Of a stretch of DNA of 64,000 nt, positions 1-9,086 are shown piece after piece. The stretch lies in contig JAMZEJ010000006.1 in assembly GCA_024508355.1 (NCBI GenBank), positions 124,001-188,000 on the forward strand, written 5' to 3'. Position 1 is the stretch's first letter, and every line of letters starts with the position of its first letter. The DNA comes from Rhizosaccharibacter radicis. Lineage in GTDB: Bacteria; Pseudomonadota; Alphaproteobacteria; Acetobacterales; Acetobacteraceae. The position numbers were made by a program, and so were the translations under genes. Under the pieces are notes generated by a model. It ran no database searches. It had not been told where the DNA came from and saw only the letters and a program-made list of their open reading frames with translations.

Positions 1-122
1 GGCGGGCGGTCGCCCTCGGATCGATATGCGGATGGCCATCGCCGCAGAAAGCACCTTCCGGGTTAACATCCTTCTAAGGGCGTCGGCCGGCGGACCCGCC
101 CGCGACGCCGCCGCCGCGAGGT

Positions 123-151
123 TTGCCCGGTTGTGCCGCCGCCGCTATGGT
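123..151 (+). promoter_or_regulatory. candidate sigma-70 promoter for the yfgM-like/bamB/der operon
   Basis: TTGCCC (123-128), a 17-base spacer and TATGGT (146-151) sit just upstream of the TTG start at 175, which has a GAGG ribosome binding site at 164-167. The spacing is ideal but both hexamers are imperfect, so this is a prediction only. The preceding bases (1-122) hold no gene I can support. Confidence 0.4.
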
Positions 152-174
152 CCGCCGCTTCTTGAGGTTCGGGG

Positions 175-1005
175 TTGGGCGCGTCGGTGGCCGAGGACAT
201 CTTCAACGAGGTCGACGAGGATCTGCGGGCGGAACGGTTGCGTGCGCAGGCCCGCCGTTTCGCGGTCGTGGGCATCGTGCTGGTCGTGGTGGCCGGCATC
301 GCCGTCGGCGGCTGGCAATGGCACCAGCATCAGCGTGCGGAGGCGCTGCTGGCGGCGGGCGCAGGCTATTTCGCGGCCCAGAAGGACGCGGACGTGGCGC
401 CTCCCGCCGCCGCCGGCCCGGATGCGCCGCTCACCCCGGAACAACAGCGTGCCGTGGGCGCCTTCGGGGGTCTGGCGGCGAACTCCCCGGAAAGCGTGCG
501 CAGCCTGTCGCGCCTGCGGCTGGCTGCCCTCGACTGGTCGAACAAGCAGCCCGCGAGGGCGCTCGCCACCTGGGACGCGCTTTCGCACGATGCCGCGGCC
601 GATCCCGCCTTCCGCCAGCTCGCCGACCTGCTGTGGGTGGAACATCAGCCGCCGGGGGCGGACGGCGCGCTGTTGAAGACCCGCCTGCGGGACGCGCTGT
701 CGCCGTCGAGCCCCTGGCACTATCTCGCGACGGAGGCCGACGCGATGATCGATCTTCAGACCGGTCACGTGGAAGACGCGCGGCGCAAGCTGCAGCTGCT
801 GAGCCAGGATCCGGCCGTGCCGGAAGGGCTGCATGCCCGGGCGGCCGGGGTGCTGGAAACCCTGCCGCCGGTGCCGGCCGCGCCCGCCGCTTCCGCGAAG
901 GCGACGTCCCCCGGGGCGGCGGCGGTCGGAACGCCGGCCACGCCGGCTCCCGTTGCTCCCCAAACCCCTGCCCCGAAAACCCCTGCCCCGAAATCCGGCG
1001 GATGA
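175..1005 (+). CDS. YfgM-like membrane-anchored tetratricopeptide protein
   Basis: A 276-residue protein with a short acidic cytoplasmic N-terminus, one transmembrane helix at about residues 28-47, a helical TPR-like periplasmic region to about 225, and an Ala/Pro/Lys-rich tail. This is the layout of the YfgM/TPR_21 family, which works with SecYEG and periplasmic chaperones in envelope protein biogenesis. The start is a TTG at 175 with GAGG 7 bases upstream; a GTG at 187 is the alternative. The stop overlaps the start of bamB (ATGA), and the order yfgM-like, bamB, der is the one found around der in many proteobacteria. The TPR repeats are degenerate, so the family call rests partly on context. 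Confidence 0.75.
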   Translation: MGASVAEDIFNEVDEDLRAERLRAQARRFAVVGIVLVVVAGIAVGGWQWHQHQRAEALLAAGAGYFAAQKDADVAPPAAAGPDAPLTPEQQRAVGAFGGLAANSPESVRSLSRLRLAALDWSNKQPARALATWDALSHDAAADPAFRQLADLLWVEHQPPGADGALLKTRLRDALSPSSPWHYLATEADAMIDLQTGHVEDARRKLQLLSQDPAVPEGLHARAAGVLETLPPVPAAPAASAKATSPGAAAVGTPATPAPVAPQTPAPKTPAPKSGG

Positions 1006-2372
1006 CCCAGCACAACATCGATCCCTCCGCGCCACTCCTTCCCACCGCGGGGCGCCGCGACGTCCTGCGGGCCGGCATCGGCGTGCTGGCGCTGCTGCCG
1101 CTCGCCGGGTGCGGCATCTTCGACGACGACCCCAAGACGGTGCTGCCGGGGCGGCGTGAGGACGTCCTGAGCGTCGGCGCCGGTCTCACCGTGGACGAGA
1201 GCGACACCACCCCGGTCTCCTTGCCGCCGCCCACGCTGGATGGGGAATGGGCGCAGGGCGGCCGGATCCCCAGCCACGAGGCGATCAACGAACAGCTCGG
1301 CGGCCTGAAGCCGCTCTGGACGCAGAGCTTCGGCAAGGGGCAGACCGGGCGGGGCGCGCTGACGGCCGAGCCGGTGGTGTCGAACAACCGGGTCTTCACC
1401 ATGGACACCGACGGGGTGGTGAGCGCCTTCGATCTCGCGTCCGGCGCGCGGCTGTGGCGGACGCCCACCAAGCCGAAGAAGGCGCGGTCCACCAATGTCG
1501 GCGGCGGCCTCGGGCTGGCGGACGGCACGCTCTACGTGGTGAACGGGCTGGCGGAGTCGCTCGCGCTCGATCCGCAGACGGGCGCCATCCGCTGGCGGGT
1601 GGACGTGGGCACGCCGGGCCGGTCGGCGCCGACCATCGTGGATGGCAGGGTGTTCTTCGGCACCATCGACGAGAAGCTGTTCGCGCTCGACGCGGCGACC
1701 GGCAAGACGATCTGGACCTTTCAGGCGACCGCCGGCGACACCGTGGTGCTGGGCCAGCCCGCGCCGGCGGTGGTGGGCAACAGCGTGCTGGCGGGCTTCG
1801 GCTCCGGCGACGTGGTGGCGCTCCGGGCGGACAGCGGCGAGATGCTGTGGAGCGACACGCTCGGCTCCACGGGCGGCCGCAACTCGGTAATGGACTTTCC
1901 GTCGGTGCACGGGCTGCCTGCCATCGTGGGCGGCACCGCCTACGTCATCAGCGTGGGCCAGGTGTTGACCGCGATCGATTTGCGGTCGGGCCGCCGGCTG
2001 TGGGAACGGCAGGTGGGCGGCAAGGACGGGCTGGTGGTGTGCGGCGACTGGCTGTTCGTGCTGTCGGCCGAGCAGCAGCTGGCCTGCATCGACCGCAGCA
2101 ACGGCCACGTGCGCTGGGTCACGGTGCTGCCGCGCTTCCGCAACACCAAGAAGAACAAGAACCCGATCCTGTGGAGCGGCCCGCTGCTGGCGGACAACAA
2201 GCTGTTCTGCGTCAGCGACTTCCCCAAGCAGGGCATGATCCGGGTGGACGCGGTCTCGGGCAAGGTGGTGGACATCACGCCTCTGCCCGACGCCGGCGTC
2301 ATGTCGCCGATCGCCGCCGCCGGACGTCTGCTGGTGGTGACGGACGACGGCAAGCTGTCGGTCTTCGGCTGA
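1002..2372 (+). CDS. bamB: outer membrane assembly lipoprotein BamB (PQQ-like beta-propeller)
   Basis: A 456-residue lipoprotein of the BAM complex, which inserts beta-barrel proteins into the outer membrane. The N-terminus carries an arginine pair, a hydrophobic stretch and the lipobox LAGC, with the lipidated cysteine at residue 37. The rest is repeated propeller blades with recurring Ala-Phe-Asp or Ala-Leu-Asp plus Gly-x-x-x-Trp units (for example ALDAATGKTIW near residue 228), typical of PQQ-like repeats. The RR-D-V-L-R sequence before the hydrophobic core is Tat-like, but export by Sec with lipid modification is the usual route. The start at 1002 overlaps the upstream stop by four bases, implying translational coupling. 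der follows 19 bases later. Confidence 0.9.
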   Translation: MTQHNIDPSAPLLPTAGRRDVLRAGIGVLALLPLAGCGIFDDDPKTVLPGRREDVLSVGAGLTVDESDTTPVSLPPPTLDGEWAQGGRIPSHEAINEQLGGLKPLWTQSFGKGQTGRGALTAEPVVSNNRVFTMDTDGVVSAFDLASGARLWRTPTKPKKARSTNVGGGLGLADGTLYVVNGLAESLALDPQTGAIRWRVDVGTPGRSAPTIVDGRVFFGTIDEKLFALDAATGKTIWTFQATAGDTVVLGQPAPAVVGNSVLAGFGSGDVVALRADSGEMLWSDTLGSTGGRNSVMDFPSVHGLPAIVGGTAYVISVGQVLTAIDLRSGRRLWERQVGGKDGLVVCGDWLFVLSAEQQLACIDRSNGHVRWVTVLPRFRNTKKNKNPILWSGPLLADNKLFCVSDFPKQGMIRVDAVSGKVVDITPLPDAGVMSPIAAAGRLLVVTDDGKLSVFG

Positions 2373-2391
2373 GATCGGCGGCGTTCCACCC

Positions 2392-3894
2392 ATGCCCGTG
2401 CAGAGACCCCGCGGCTCGCGCCGGAGATCGGCCGACCAGCCGACGAGGCCGGAGGGTCCGCTGCCGGTGGTGGTGATCGCCGGGCGGCCCAATGTCGGCA
2501 AGTCCACCCTGTTCAACCGGCTGGCCGGGCGGCGCATCGCCATCGTGGCCGACACCCCAGGGGTGACGCGCGACCGCAAGGAGGTCGAGACGGTGCTTCG
2601 CGGCCGATTCGTGCGGCTGATCGATACGGCCGGCCTCGAGGAAGCGCCGCCCGACAGCTTGTACGGCCGGATGCGCGCTTCGTCCGAGGGGGCGCTGGCG
2701 CAGGCGGACCTGGTGTTGTTCTGCATCGACGCCCGCTCCGGGATCACCCCGGCGGACGAGCATTTCGCGACCTGGCTGCGCCGCCAGGACCGCCCGGTGA
2801 TGCTGGTGGCCAACAAGGCTGAAGGACGCTCGGGCGCCGCGGCGGCGATGGAAGCCTGGTCGCTGGGGCTGGGCGCGCCGGTCGCCGTGTCGGCCGAGCA
2901 TGGCGAAGGGCTGGCCGATCTCATGGGCGAGATCGCGGAGCGGCTGCCGCCGGAACAGCCGACCGGGACGCCGCCCGACGAAGACGCGCTCGACGCCGAG
3001 GCGGGCGAGGCGCTCGCGACCCCGGCCGACTGGGACGAAGAAGGCGACGCGCCCCCCGAGATCGTGCTGCCCGAACGGCCGCCGGGGCCGCTCCGGCTGG
3101 CCATCGTCGGACGGCCAAACGCCGGCAAGTCGACCCTGCTGAACCGCCTGCTGGGTGAGGAGCGCATGATCACCGGCCCGGAGCCGGGCCTGACGCGCGA
3201 TGCGGTGGCCGTGCAGCTCCAGGACGAGGTGGGGCCGATCGAGCTGGTGGACACCGCCGGGCTGCGTCGCAAGGCGCGCATCGACGCGCCGCTGGAGAAG
3301 ATGTCGGTCAGCGCCTCCATCGAAGCCCTGAAGATGGCCGAGATCGTGGTGCTGACGCTCGACGCGACGCTGGGCGTGCACGAACAGGACCTGCAGATCG
3401 CGCGGCTGATCGAGCGGGAAGGGCGCGGCTGCGTGCTGGCGCTCAACAAGTGGGATGCGGTCGAGGATCGCAACAAGCAGCGCAAGGCGATCGCCGACCG
3501 GATCGAGTTCTCCTTGTCGCAGATGCGCGGCATCCCCGTGGTGTCGTTCTCCGCCCTGACCGGGGCCGGAGTGGACAAGCTGCTGCCCACCGTCCGCCGG
3601 GCGCACGAGATCTGGAACAAGCGCATCCCGACCGGCGCCCTGAACCGCTGGTTCGAGGGCGCGCTGGAACGGCACCAGCCGCCGCTGGTGGAAGGCCGGC
3701 GCCTGAAGCTGCGCTACATGACGCAGGCCAAGGCGCGGCCGCCGACCTTCATCCTGTTCGGCACGCGGGCGGAGATGCTGCCGGAGGATTATCAGCGTTA
3801 TCTGGTGAACGGTCTGCGCGAAACCTTCGGACTGCCAGGCACCCCGATCCGTCTGCTGCTGCGCGGAACGAAGAACCCGTTTGGCGAGGGCTGA
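2392..3894 (+). CDS. der: ribosome assembly GTPase Der (EngA)
   Basis: A 500-residue essential GTPase with two consecutive G domains, needed for 50S subunit maturation. Domain 1 shows GRPNVGKS (31-38), DTAG (78-81) and NKAE (141-144, a variant of NKxD). Domain 2 shows GRPNAGKS (240-247), DTAG (287-290) and NKWD (352-355). A C-terminal KH-like domain covers about 400-500. The two domains are joined by an unusually long acidic linker (about 185-230). The N-terminus has about 23 Arg/Pro-rich residues before the first G domain; most family members start almost at G1, so an internal GTG near 2470 cannot be excluded. The gene overlaps the next one by 14 bases. Confidence 0.95.
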   Translation: MPVQRPRGSRRRSADQPTRPEGPLPVVVIAGRPNVGKSTLFNRLAGRRIAIVADTPGVTRDRKEVETVLRGRFVRLIDTAGLEEAPPDSLYGRMRASSEGALAQADLVLFCIDARSGITPADEHFATWLRRQDRPVMLVANKAEGRSGAAAAMEAWSLGLGAPVAVSAEHGEGLADLMGEIAERLPPEQPTGTPPDEDALDAEAGEALATPADWDEEGDAPPEIVLPERPPGPLRLAIVGRPNAGKSTLLNRLLGEERMITGPEPGLTRDAVAVQLQDEVGPIELVDTAGLRRKARIDAPLEKMSVSASIEALKMAEIVVLTLDATLGVHEQDLQIARLIEREGRGCVLALNKWDAVEDRNKQRKAIADRIEFSLSQMRGIPVVSFSALTGAGVDKLLPTVRRAHEIWNKRIPTGALNRWFEGALERHQPPLVEGRRLKLRYMTQAKARPPTFILFGTRAEMLPEDYQRYLVNGLRETFGLPGTPIRLLLRGTKNPFGEG

Positions 3895-5116
3895 CGCGGC
3901 TTCGATCGGAGCTTCCGGAGGTCCGCCCCGCGAGGATGAGGGCGATGACGCCCACGATGAGCGGGCCGCGCGTCGTGCCCGTATCGCGTCCGCGGTGTTG
4001 TTCGCCACCCATGGCAGCGTCTTCGGCAGTTGGGCGACGCAGATCCCCCTGATCAAGGCGCGGCTGCACATCGATCCAGGCACGCTGGGGCTGGTGCTGC
4101 TGTGTCTCGCCGCCGGGGGTGTGTTCGCCATGCAGGGCGCGTCGCGGGTGATGGGCCGGCTCGGCGGGCTGCCGTTGTTGCGGGGGAGCCTGCTGCTGAG
4201 CGCCGGCGCGCTGCTCGCGGCGTCGCTGGCCCCGAATCCTCCGGCGCTGGCCGCCGCCCTGGGCGCGATGGGGATGGGGCTCGGCACGCTCGACCTGGTG
4301 ATGAACGCCCAGGCGGTGACGGTGGAACGGCGGCTCCGGCGGCCGGTGATGAGCGGGCTGCACGGCATGTGGAGCCTCGGCACCCTGCTCGGCACCTTCG
4401 CGGGCGCCGCCTTGCTGTGGTGGCTGCCGGGGCCGCTGGAAGCGGGCGTCGTCGCGGCGTGCGGGGCAGCGGCCGCGTTGCTGGCCAACCGGTTCCTGCT
4501 GCCGATGACGCCCGAGCGACGCGACGCTCCACGGGGGATCGGGCTGCTGCAACAGCCCGGGCTGCTCGCGACCGGCGCCGCGATGGCGATGGCCTTCGCG
4601 GTGGAAGGGGCGCTGCTGGACTGGAGCGCGGTGTTTCTGCGGGAAACGCGGCATGTGCCGGATGCGCTGGCGGGGATCGGCTACGGCGTGTTTGCCGGCT
4701 GCACGCTGAGCGGGCGGTTGATCGGCGACCGGCTCCGGGCGCGGTGGGGCGATCTGGCGCTGCTGCGCGGGGCGTTCGTGTGCGGCGCCGCCCTGCTGCT
4801 GGCGGCGGCGGCGCCGGGACCCTGGCTGCCGATCCTGTGCTTCGCGGCGACCGGGCTGGCGCTGGGCAACATTGCGCCGATCCTGTTCAACGCGGTGGGA
4901 CAGCGCGGGGCGGACTACGGCGCGGAAGGATCGTCGCGGGCACTAGGGAGCGCCGTGAGCTTCGCCTACGCGGGTGTGTCGGTCGCGCCGCCCTTGTTCG
5001 GTTTCGTGGCCCGTCATTCCTCGCTGGGGGCGGCGCTCTGCTGCGCGGCCGGAGTGGCGTTCGTGCTGGGCTCCTGCACGTTGCTGCCGGGCCGGTGGCG
5101 TCTCCAGCCCGGCTGA
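3881..5116 (+). CDS. MFS transporter, YbjJ-like
   Basis: A 411-residue, roughly 12-helix major facilitator protein. After a hydrophilic, acidic leader, the sequence FATHGSVFGSWATQIP followed by IKARL resembles the N-terminus of YbjJ-type transporters of unknown substrate. The TTG start at 3881 overlaps the 3' end of der, which fits translational coupling; a GTG at 3995 would start after the conserved Arg-rich stretch and looks too late. The substrate cannot be read from the sequence. Nothing in der or bamB suggests a functional link, so the gene may simply be a passenger of the operon. Confidence 0.8.
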   Translation: MARADAASIGASGGPPREDEGDDAHDERAARRARIASAVLFATHGSVFGSWATQIPLIKARLHIDPGTLGLVLLCLAAGGVFAMQGASRVMGRLGGLPLLRGSLLLSAGALLAASLAPNPPALAAALGAMGMGLGTLDLVMNAQAVTVERRLRRPVMSGLHGMWSLGTLLGTFAGAALLWWLPGPLEAGVVAACGAAAALLANRFLLPMTPERRDAPRGIGLLQQPGLLATGAAMAMAFAVEGALLDWSAVFLRETRHVPDALAGIGYGVFAGCTLSGRLIGDRLRARWGDLALLRGAFVCGAALLLAAAAPGPWLPILCFAATGLALGNIAPILFNAVGQRGADYGAEGSSRALGSAVSFAYAGVSVAPPLFGFVARHSSLGAALCCAAGVAFVLGSCTLLPGRWRLQPG

Positions 5117-5282
5117 GGGCTTTAGGTCGGTCACACCGAAGATAATGGCGGCGGTCCCCGCTCCGGGAGGCGGTCTCCGCCGGAGGCGAGGCGGAGGACG
5201 GCAATGTTCGCGTGAAGCCCGGGCGACGGGGGCGGGGCTGGAGGAGGTCGCGCCGCCGCGGCGTGGCCGCCCACGAGAAGGT

Positions 5283-5311
5283 TTGACATTCGGGCGCCCG
5301 GCTCGTAGCAC
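5283..5311 (+). promoter_or_regulatory. promoter of the ffh-rpsP-rimM-trmD-rplS operon
   Basis: A perfect TTGACA (5283-5288), a 17-base spacer and TAGCAC (5306-5311) lie about 60 bases upstream of the ffh start. The perfect -35 with consensus spacing makes this the best promoter candidate in the first 10 kb. It would drive the whole SRP/translation block, which is tightly spaced. Confidence 0.65.
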
Positions 5312-5370
5312 GGCGCCGATCAGACACGTCGCTCCGCGAAGGCTCGCGCAGCGGCGCGCCTTCCTTTGGG

Positions 5371-6762
5371 GTGAAGCCAGACTTGTTCGAAACGCTGTCA
5401 GGCAGGTTCTCCGGCGTGTTCGACAAGCTCCGCGGTCGCGGAGCCTTGTCGGAAGCCGACGTCGCCGAGGCGATGCGCGAGGTGCGTCTGGCGATGCTGG
5501 ACGCCGACGTGGCGTTGCCCGTCGTCAAGGACTTCGTGAACAAGGTGCGCGAGCGCGCCGTGGGCCAGGAGGTGCTGGACAGCATCTCTCCGGGTCAGGC
5601 CGTCGCCAAGATCGTCAACGACGCGCTGATCGACGCGCTGGGCGGCGCCGGCGCGGTGCCGCTCAACCTCAACAACGCGGCGCCGATCCCGATCCTGATG
5701 GTCGGGCTCCAGGGGTCAGGCAAGACCACGACCTCGGGCAAGATCGCGCTGCGCCTGCAGACGCGCGAGCGGCGGCGGGTGCTGCTGGCCTCGCTCGACG
5801 TGCAGCGTCCGGCGGCCCAGCTCCAGCTCCAGCAGCTGGCCGAGCGCGCCAGGGTGGCGTCGCTGCCGATCGTGCCGGGGCAGACCCCGGTGCAGATCGC
5901 GCAGCGTGCGATCGAGACCGGTCGTCGCGAAGGCTTCGACGTCGTCATCCTCGACACCGCCGGCCGCCTGTCCATCGACGAGGCGTTGATGGAGGAGGTG
6001 CGGCAGATCCGCGCCGCCACCAATCCGGCCGAAACGCTGCTGGTCGTGGACGCCATGACCGGCCAGGACGCCGTGAACACCGCCAAGGCCTTCAACGAGG
6101 CGGTGGGCGTGAGCGGCGTGGTGATGACGCGCATGGACGGCGACGCCCGTGGCGGCGCGGCGTTGTCGATGCGCGCCATCACGGGCGCGCCGATCAAGCT
6201 GACCGGCTCGGGCGAGAAGCTCGAAGCGCTGGAGGAATTCCATCCCGAGCGCGTGGCCGGCCGCATCCTGGGCCTCGGCGACATCGCGGGCCTGGTAGAG
6301 AAGGCGTCGGAGACGCTGGATCACGAGGAAAGCGAGAAGCTCGCGCTCAAGATGCTGCGCGGGAAGTTCGACCTCGACGACTACGCGTCGCAGCTTCGCC
6401 AGATCCAGAAGATGGGCTCAATCGGCGGCATCCTCGACATGCTGCCGGGCATGGGCAAGCTGAAGGGGCAGCTCGACGAGAGCAAGCTGGACACCTCGGT
6501 GTTCAAGCGGCACCAGGCGATCATCTCCTCGATGACAAAGCAGGAGCGGCGCACCCCCGACATCATCAAGGCGAGCCGCAAGAAGCGCATCGCCGCCGGG
6601 TCGGGCGCCACGGTGCAGGAGGTGAACCGCCTGCTCAAGCAGTTCGACGACATGTCGACGATGATGAAGCGGATCAACAAGCTCGGCGCGAAGGGTCTGA
6701 TGCGCCAGGGCCTGTCCGCGCTCATGCCCAAGGGGGCGATGCCGCCGCAGCGGCCGCACTGA
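5371..6762 (+). CDS. ffh: signal recognition particle GTPase Ffh (SRP54)
   Basis: A 463-residue SRP protein that binds 4.5S RNA and signal sequences on nascent chains and docks on FtsY. The N domain covers about 1-95. The G domain has GLQGSGKT (112-119), DTAGRL (195-200) and TRMDGDARGG (253-262). The methionine-rich M domain runs from about 330 to the end and includes GGILDMLPGMGK and a Met cluster near 425-435. I used the GTG at 5371; an in-frame TTG at 5383 gives the more usual N-terminus LFETLSGRF and is a real alternative. It is the first gene of a conserved translation operon. Confidence 0.95.
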   Translation: MKPDLFETLSGRFSGVFDKLRGRGALSEADVAEAMREVRLAMLDADVALPVVKDFVNKVRERAVGQEVLDSISPGQAVAKIVNDALIDALGGAGAVPLNLNNAAPIPILMVGLQGSGKTTTSGKIALRLQTRERRRVLLASLDVQRPAAQLQLQQLAERARVASLPIVPGQTPVQIAQRAIETGRREGFDVVILDTAGRLSIDEALMEEVRQIRAATNPAETLLVVDAMTGQDAVNTAKAFNEAVGVSGVVMTRMDGDARGGAALSMRAITGAPIKLTGSGEKLEALEEFHPERVAGRILGLGDIAGLVEKASETLDHEESEKLALKMLRGKFDLDDYASQLRQIQKMGSIGGILDMLPGMGKLKGQLDESKLDTSVFKRHQAIISSMTKQERRTPDIIKASRKKRIAAGSGATVQEVNRLLKQFDDMSTMMKRINKLGAKGLMRQGLSALMPKGAMPPQRPH

Positions 6763-6809
6763 CGCCCTTCCGCATCCTTTTATCGAAGTTCAGGACTGGA
6801 GTTTAACGA

Positions 6810-7157
6810 ATGAGCCTCAAGATCCGCCTCGCGCGCGCCGGCGCCAAGAAGCGTCCGTACTACCACATCGTGGTGGCCGACAGCCGTTCGCCGCGCGATG
6901 GCCGCTTCATCGAGAAGGTGGGCTCCTACAACCCGATGCTGCCGGCCGAGCACGAGGAGCGCATCCGTCTCGCCGGCGAGCGCATCGTGCACTGGATGAG
7001 CCAGGGCGCGCTGCCGACCGAGCGCGTGGCGCGCTTCCTGGGCAATGTCGGCCTGACGCCGAAGGTCGCCTGGAACGAGCAGCCGAAGCAGAGCGCGCCG
7101 AAGAAGAAGGCGCAGGAGCGCGCGGCCGCCGCCGCCGCCGCCGCCGCTTCGGCCTGA
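6810..7157 (+). CDS. rpsP: 30S ribosomal protein S16
   Basis: A 115-residue protein starting [19 protein letters not shown], followed by the S16 signature [25 protein letters not shown]-type ribosome binding site precedes the ATG. The C-terminus is extended beyond the bacterial core (about 80 residues) by a Lys-rich segment and a run of about ten alanines coded almost entirely by GCC/GCG codons (around 7120-7150), a likely slippage-prone tract. It lies between ffh and rimM as in many bacteria. Confidence 0.97.
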   Translation: MSLKIRLARAGAKKRPYYHIVVADSRSPRDGRFIEKVGSYNPMLPAEHEERIRLAGERIVHWMSQGALPTERVARFLGNVGLTPKVAWNEQPKQSAPKKKAQERAAAAAAAAASA

Positions 7158-7195
7158 TCCGCCAGGCCAGAGCCGCATCCCGCTTCCGCCACCCG

Positions 7196-7768
7196 ATGGG
7201 CGCACAGCGCATCCTGATGGGCGTGATCGGCCGGCCGCACGGCGTGCGGGGGCTGTTGCGCGTCCACAGCTACACCGCCGATCCGGCTGATCTGGCGTCC
7301 TACGGGACGCTGGAAGACGACCGGGGCGAACGGTGGACGCTGCGCTGGCGCGGCGAGGGGATCGCCGAGCTGCGCGACGGTCAGGGCAACGTCCTGACCG
7401 ATCGCGACCGGGCGGCCGTGCTGGTCAACCGCAAGCTGTTCGTGGAGCGCGACCGGCTGCCCGATCCCGACGATGCCGAGGAGTTCTACCTGGCCGACCT
7501 CGTGGGGTTGGCGGCGGTGGAGCGGCTCGCGGGGGGCGGGGAGCGCACGTTCGGCACCGTGCTGGCCGTGCACGACTATGGTGCCGGCGCGAGCCTGGAG
7601 GTCGGCGATGCCGGCCGTTCGGAGCTGCTGCCGTTCACCAGGCTGTGCGTGCCGGAGGTCGATATCGCCGGCGGCCGGGTGGTGGTGTGCCGCCCGGACG
7701 AGCTCGACGGCCGGGAGGTCGTAGGCCCCGAGATCGGCGAGGCGGCGGCCGACGGGAGTGGGCTGTGA
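7196..7768 (+). CDS. rimM: 16S rRNA processing protein RimM
   Basis: A 190-residue 30S maturation factor that binds S19 and helps 3' domain assembly. The N-terminal RimM domain begins [20 protein letters not shown], and the C-terminal PRC-barrel starts near [11 protein letters not shown] (about residue 97). The stop overlaps the GTG start of trmD by four bases (GTGA), so the two genes are probably coupled. It matches the family's usual length of 170-190 residues. Confidence 0.95.
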   Translation: MGAQRILMGVIGRPHGVRGLLRVHSYTADPADLASYGTLEDDRGERWTLRWRGEGIAELRDGQGNVLTDRDRAAVLVNRKLFVERDRLPDPDDAEEFYLADLVGLAAVERLAGGGERTFGTVLAVHDYGAGASLEVGDAGRSELLPFTRLCVPEVDIAGGRVVVCRPDELDGREVVGPEIGEAAADGSGL

Positions 7769-8508
7769 GCTGGCAGGCCGTCGTGCTGACGCTGTTCCCG
7801 GAGATGTTCCCCGGTTTCCTGGGGATGTCGCTGGCGGGGCGTGCGCTGGAGCAGGGAGTGTGGGATCTGCGCACCCACGATCTGCGCCCGCACGGGCTCG
7901 GTCGGCACCGGGCGGTGGATGACACCCCGTTCGGGGGCGGCGCCGGCATGGTGATGCGGCCCGACGTGGCGGATTCGGCGCTGGCCGCGGCCACGGAAGG
8001 CCGGGATCCGCTGCCGGTCGCCTATCTCACGCCCCGGGGCCGGCGGCTCGACCAGGACATGGTCCGCGATCTCGCGGCCGGGCCCGGTCTGGTGCTGCTG
8101 TGCGGCCGATTCGAGGGCATCGACGAGCGGGTGCTGGAAGCGCGGAACGTCCGGCAGATCTCGGTCGGCGACTTCGTGCTGTCCGGGGGCGAGCCGGCGG
8201 CGCTGCTGCTGCTGGATGCGGTGGTGCGGCTGCTGCCGGGGGTGATGGGCGCGGGCGAGCGGAGCGCGGAGGAGGAAAGCTTCTCCGATGGGCTGCTGGA
8301 ATACCCGCACTACACCCGCCCGGCCGACTGGGCGGGCCGCGCGGTGCCGCCGGTGCTGCTGAGCGGTCATCACGGGGCGATCGCCGCGTGGCGCCGGGAA
8401 CGTTCCGAGCAGGACACGCGCGAGCGGCGTCCGGACCTTTGGGCGGCCCACGAAAAGCGTGGAGCTGCCTCAACTTTCTTGCCCGGCGGCGCCGGGCACC
8501 GTAACTGA
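7765..8508 (+). CDS. trmD: tRNA (guanine-N1)-methyltransferase TrmD
   Basis: A 247-residue SPOUT methyltransferase that makes m1G37 in tRNAs to prevent frameshifting. It starts with GTG at 7765 ([18 protein letters not shown]) and contains the SAM-binding trefoil-knot segments [13 protein letters not shown] and [13 protein letters not shown]. The C-terminal helical part includes [11 protein letters not shown] longer upstream extension in the same frame overlaps rimM and is rejected because the conserved N-terminus starts here. rplS follows 23 bases later. Confidence 0.96.
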   Translation: MSWQAVVLTLFPEMFPGFLGMSLAGRALEQGVWDLRTHDLRPHGLGRHRAVDDTPFGGGAGMVMRPDVADSALAAATEGRDPLPVAYLTPRGRRLDQDMVRDLAAGPGLVLLCGRFEGIDERVLEARNVRQISVGDFVLSGGEPAALLLLDAVVRLLPGVMGAGERSAEEESFSDGLLEYPHYTRPADWAGRAVPPVLLSGHHGAIAAWRRERSEQDTRERRPDLWAAHEKRGAASTFLPGGAGHRN

Positions 8509-8531
8509 CACGACACGAGAGGACCCGATCG

Positions 8532-8918
8532 ATGAACATCATCCAGCAGTACGAGGCGGAGCAGATCGCCCGTCTTTCCGCCGAGCGCGCCGTGCCCGTC
8601 TTCGCCCCCGGCGACACCGTCCGCGTGGCGGTGAAGGTGGTGGAAGGCGAGCGCACCCGCGTGCAGGCGTATGAGGGCGTGGTGATCGCGCGCTCCAACA
8701 AGGGGCTGAACAGCAACTTCACCGTGCGCAAGCTCAGCTACGGCGAGGGCGTGGAGCGCGTGTTCCCGCTGTACGCGCCGACGATCTCCGAGATCGCGGT
8801 GGTGCGTCGCGGCGACGTGCGCCGCGCGAAGCTGTACTACCTGCGCGGCCGCCGCGGTAAGTCCGCCCGCATCGCCGAGAAGGCGCGCGAGGTCGTGGCG
8901 CCCGCCGCCGCCGAGTAA
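8532..8918 (+). CDS. rplS: 50S ribosomal protein L19
   Basis: A 128-residue L19, found at the interface of the 30S and 50S subunits. Typical segments are [38 protein letters not shown] and [15 protein letters not shown], followed by [22 protein letters not shown] ribosome binding site lies before the ATG. It is the last gene of the ffh operon; leuC starts 168 bases later, so leu transcription could be separate or partly read-through. Confidence 0.97.
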   Translation: MNIIQQYEAEQIARLSAERAVPVFAPGDTVRVAVKVVEGERTRVQAYEGVVIARSNKGLNSNFTVRKLSYGEGVERVFPLYAPTISEIAVVRRGDVRRAKLYYLRGRRGKSARIAEKAREVVAPAAAE

Positions 8919-9086
8919 TCCGCGCCGCGCGGAAACCAGGACGGGTCCGGCCGCGACCGGCCGGCACCGTCCGACACTGATCGGGTCCCGGAAGTCGGAG
9001 CGCTTCGGCGTCCCGCTTCCGGTTCGATGTCGACCGGGGCTGGAACCCTTCTTCCCCGGTGTCCACGGGATGAGAGGATCGCCCGC

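Noticed and set aside
765-3626. A 953-codon open frame on the minus strand across yfgM-like, bamB and der
   Set aside because: It is antisense to three well-supported genes and has Arg/Ser/Pro-rich composition without any family resemblance. Such frames are expected in very GC-rich DNA.
2299-4488. A 729-codon minus-strand frame over der and the MFS gene
   Set aside because: Shadow of codon bias in the plus-strand genes; no ribosome binding site or conserved motif.
8919-9086. GC-rich hairpins between rplS and leuC that might be an attenuator or T-box
   Set aside because: No leader peptide with leucine codons, no T-box sequence and no T run; hairpins are expected at this GC content.
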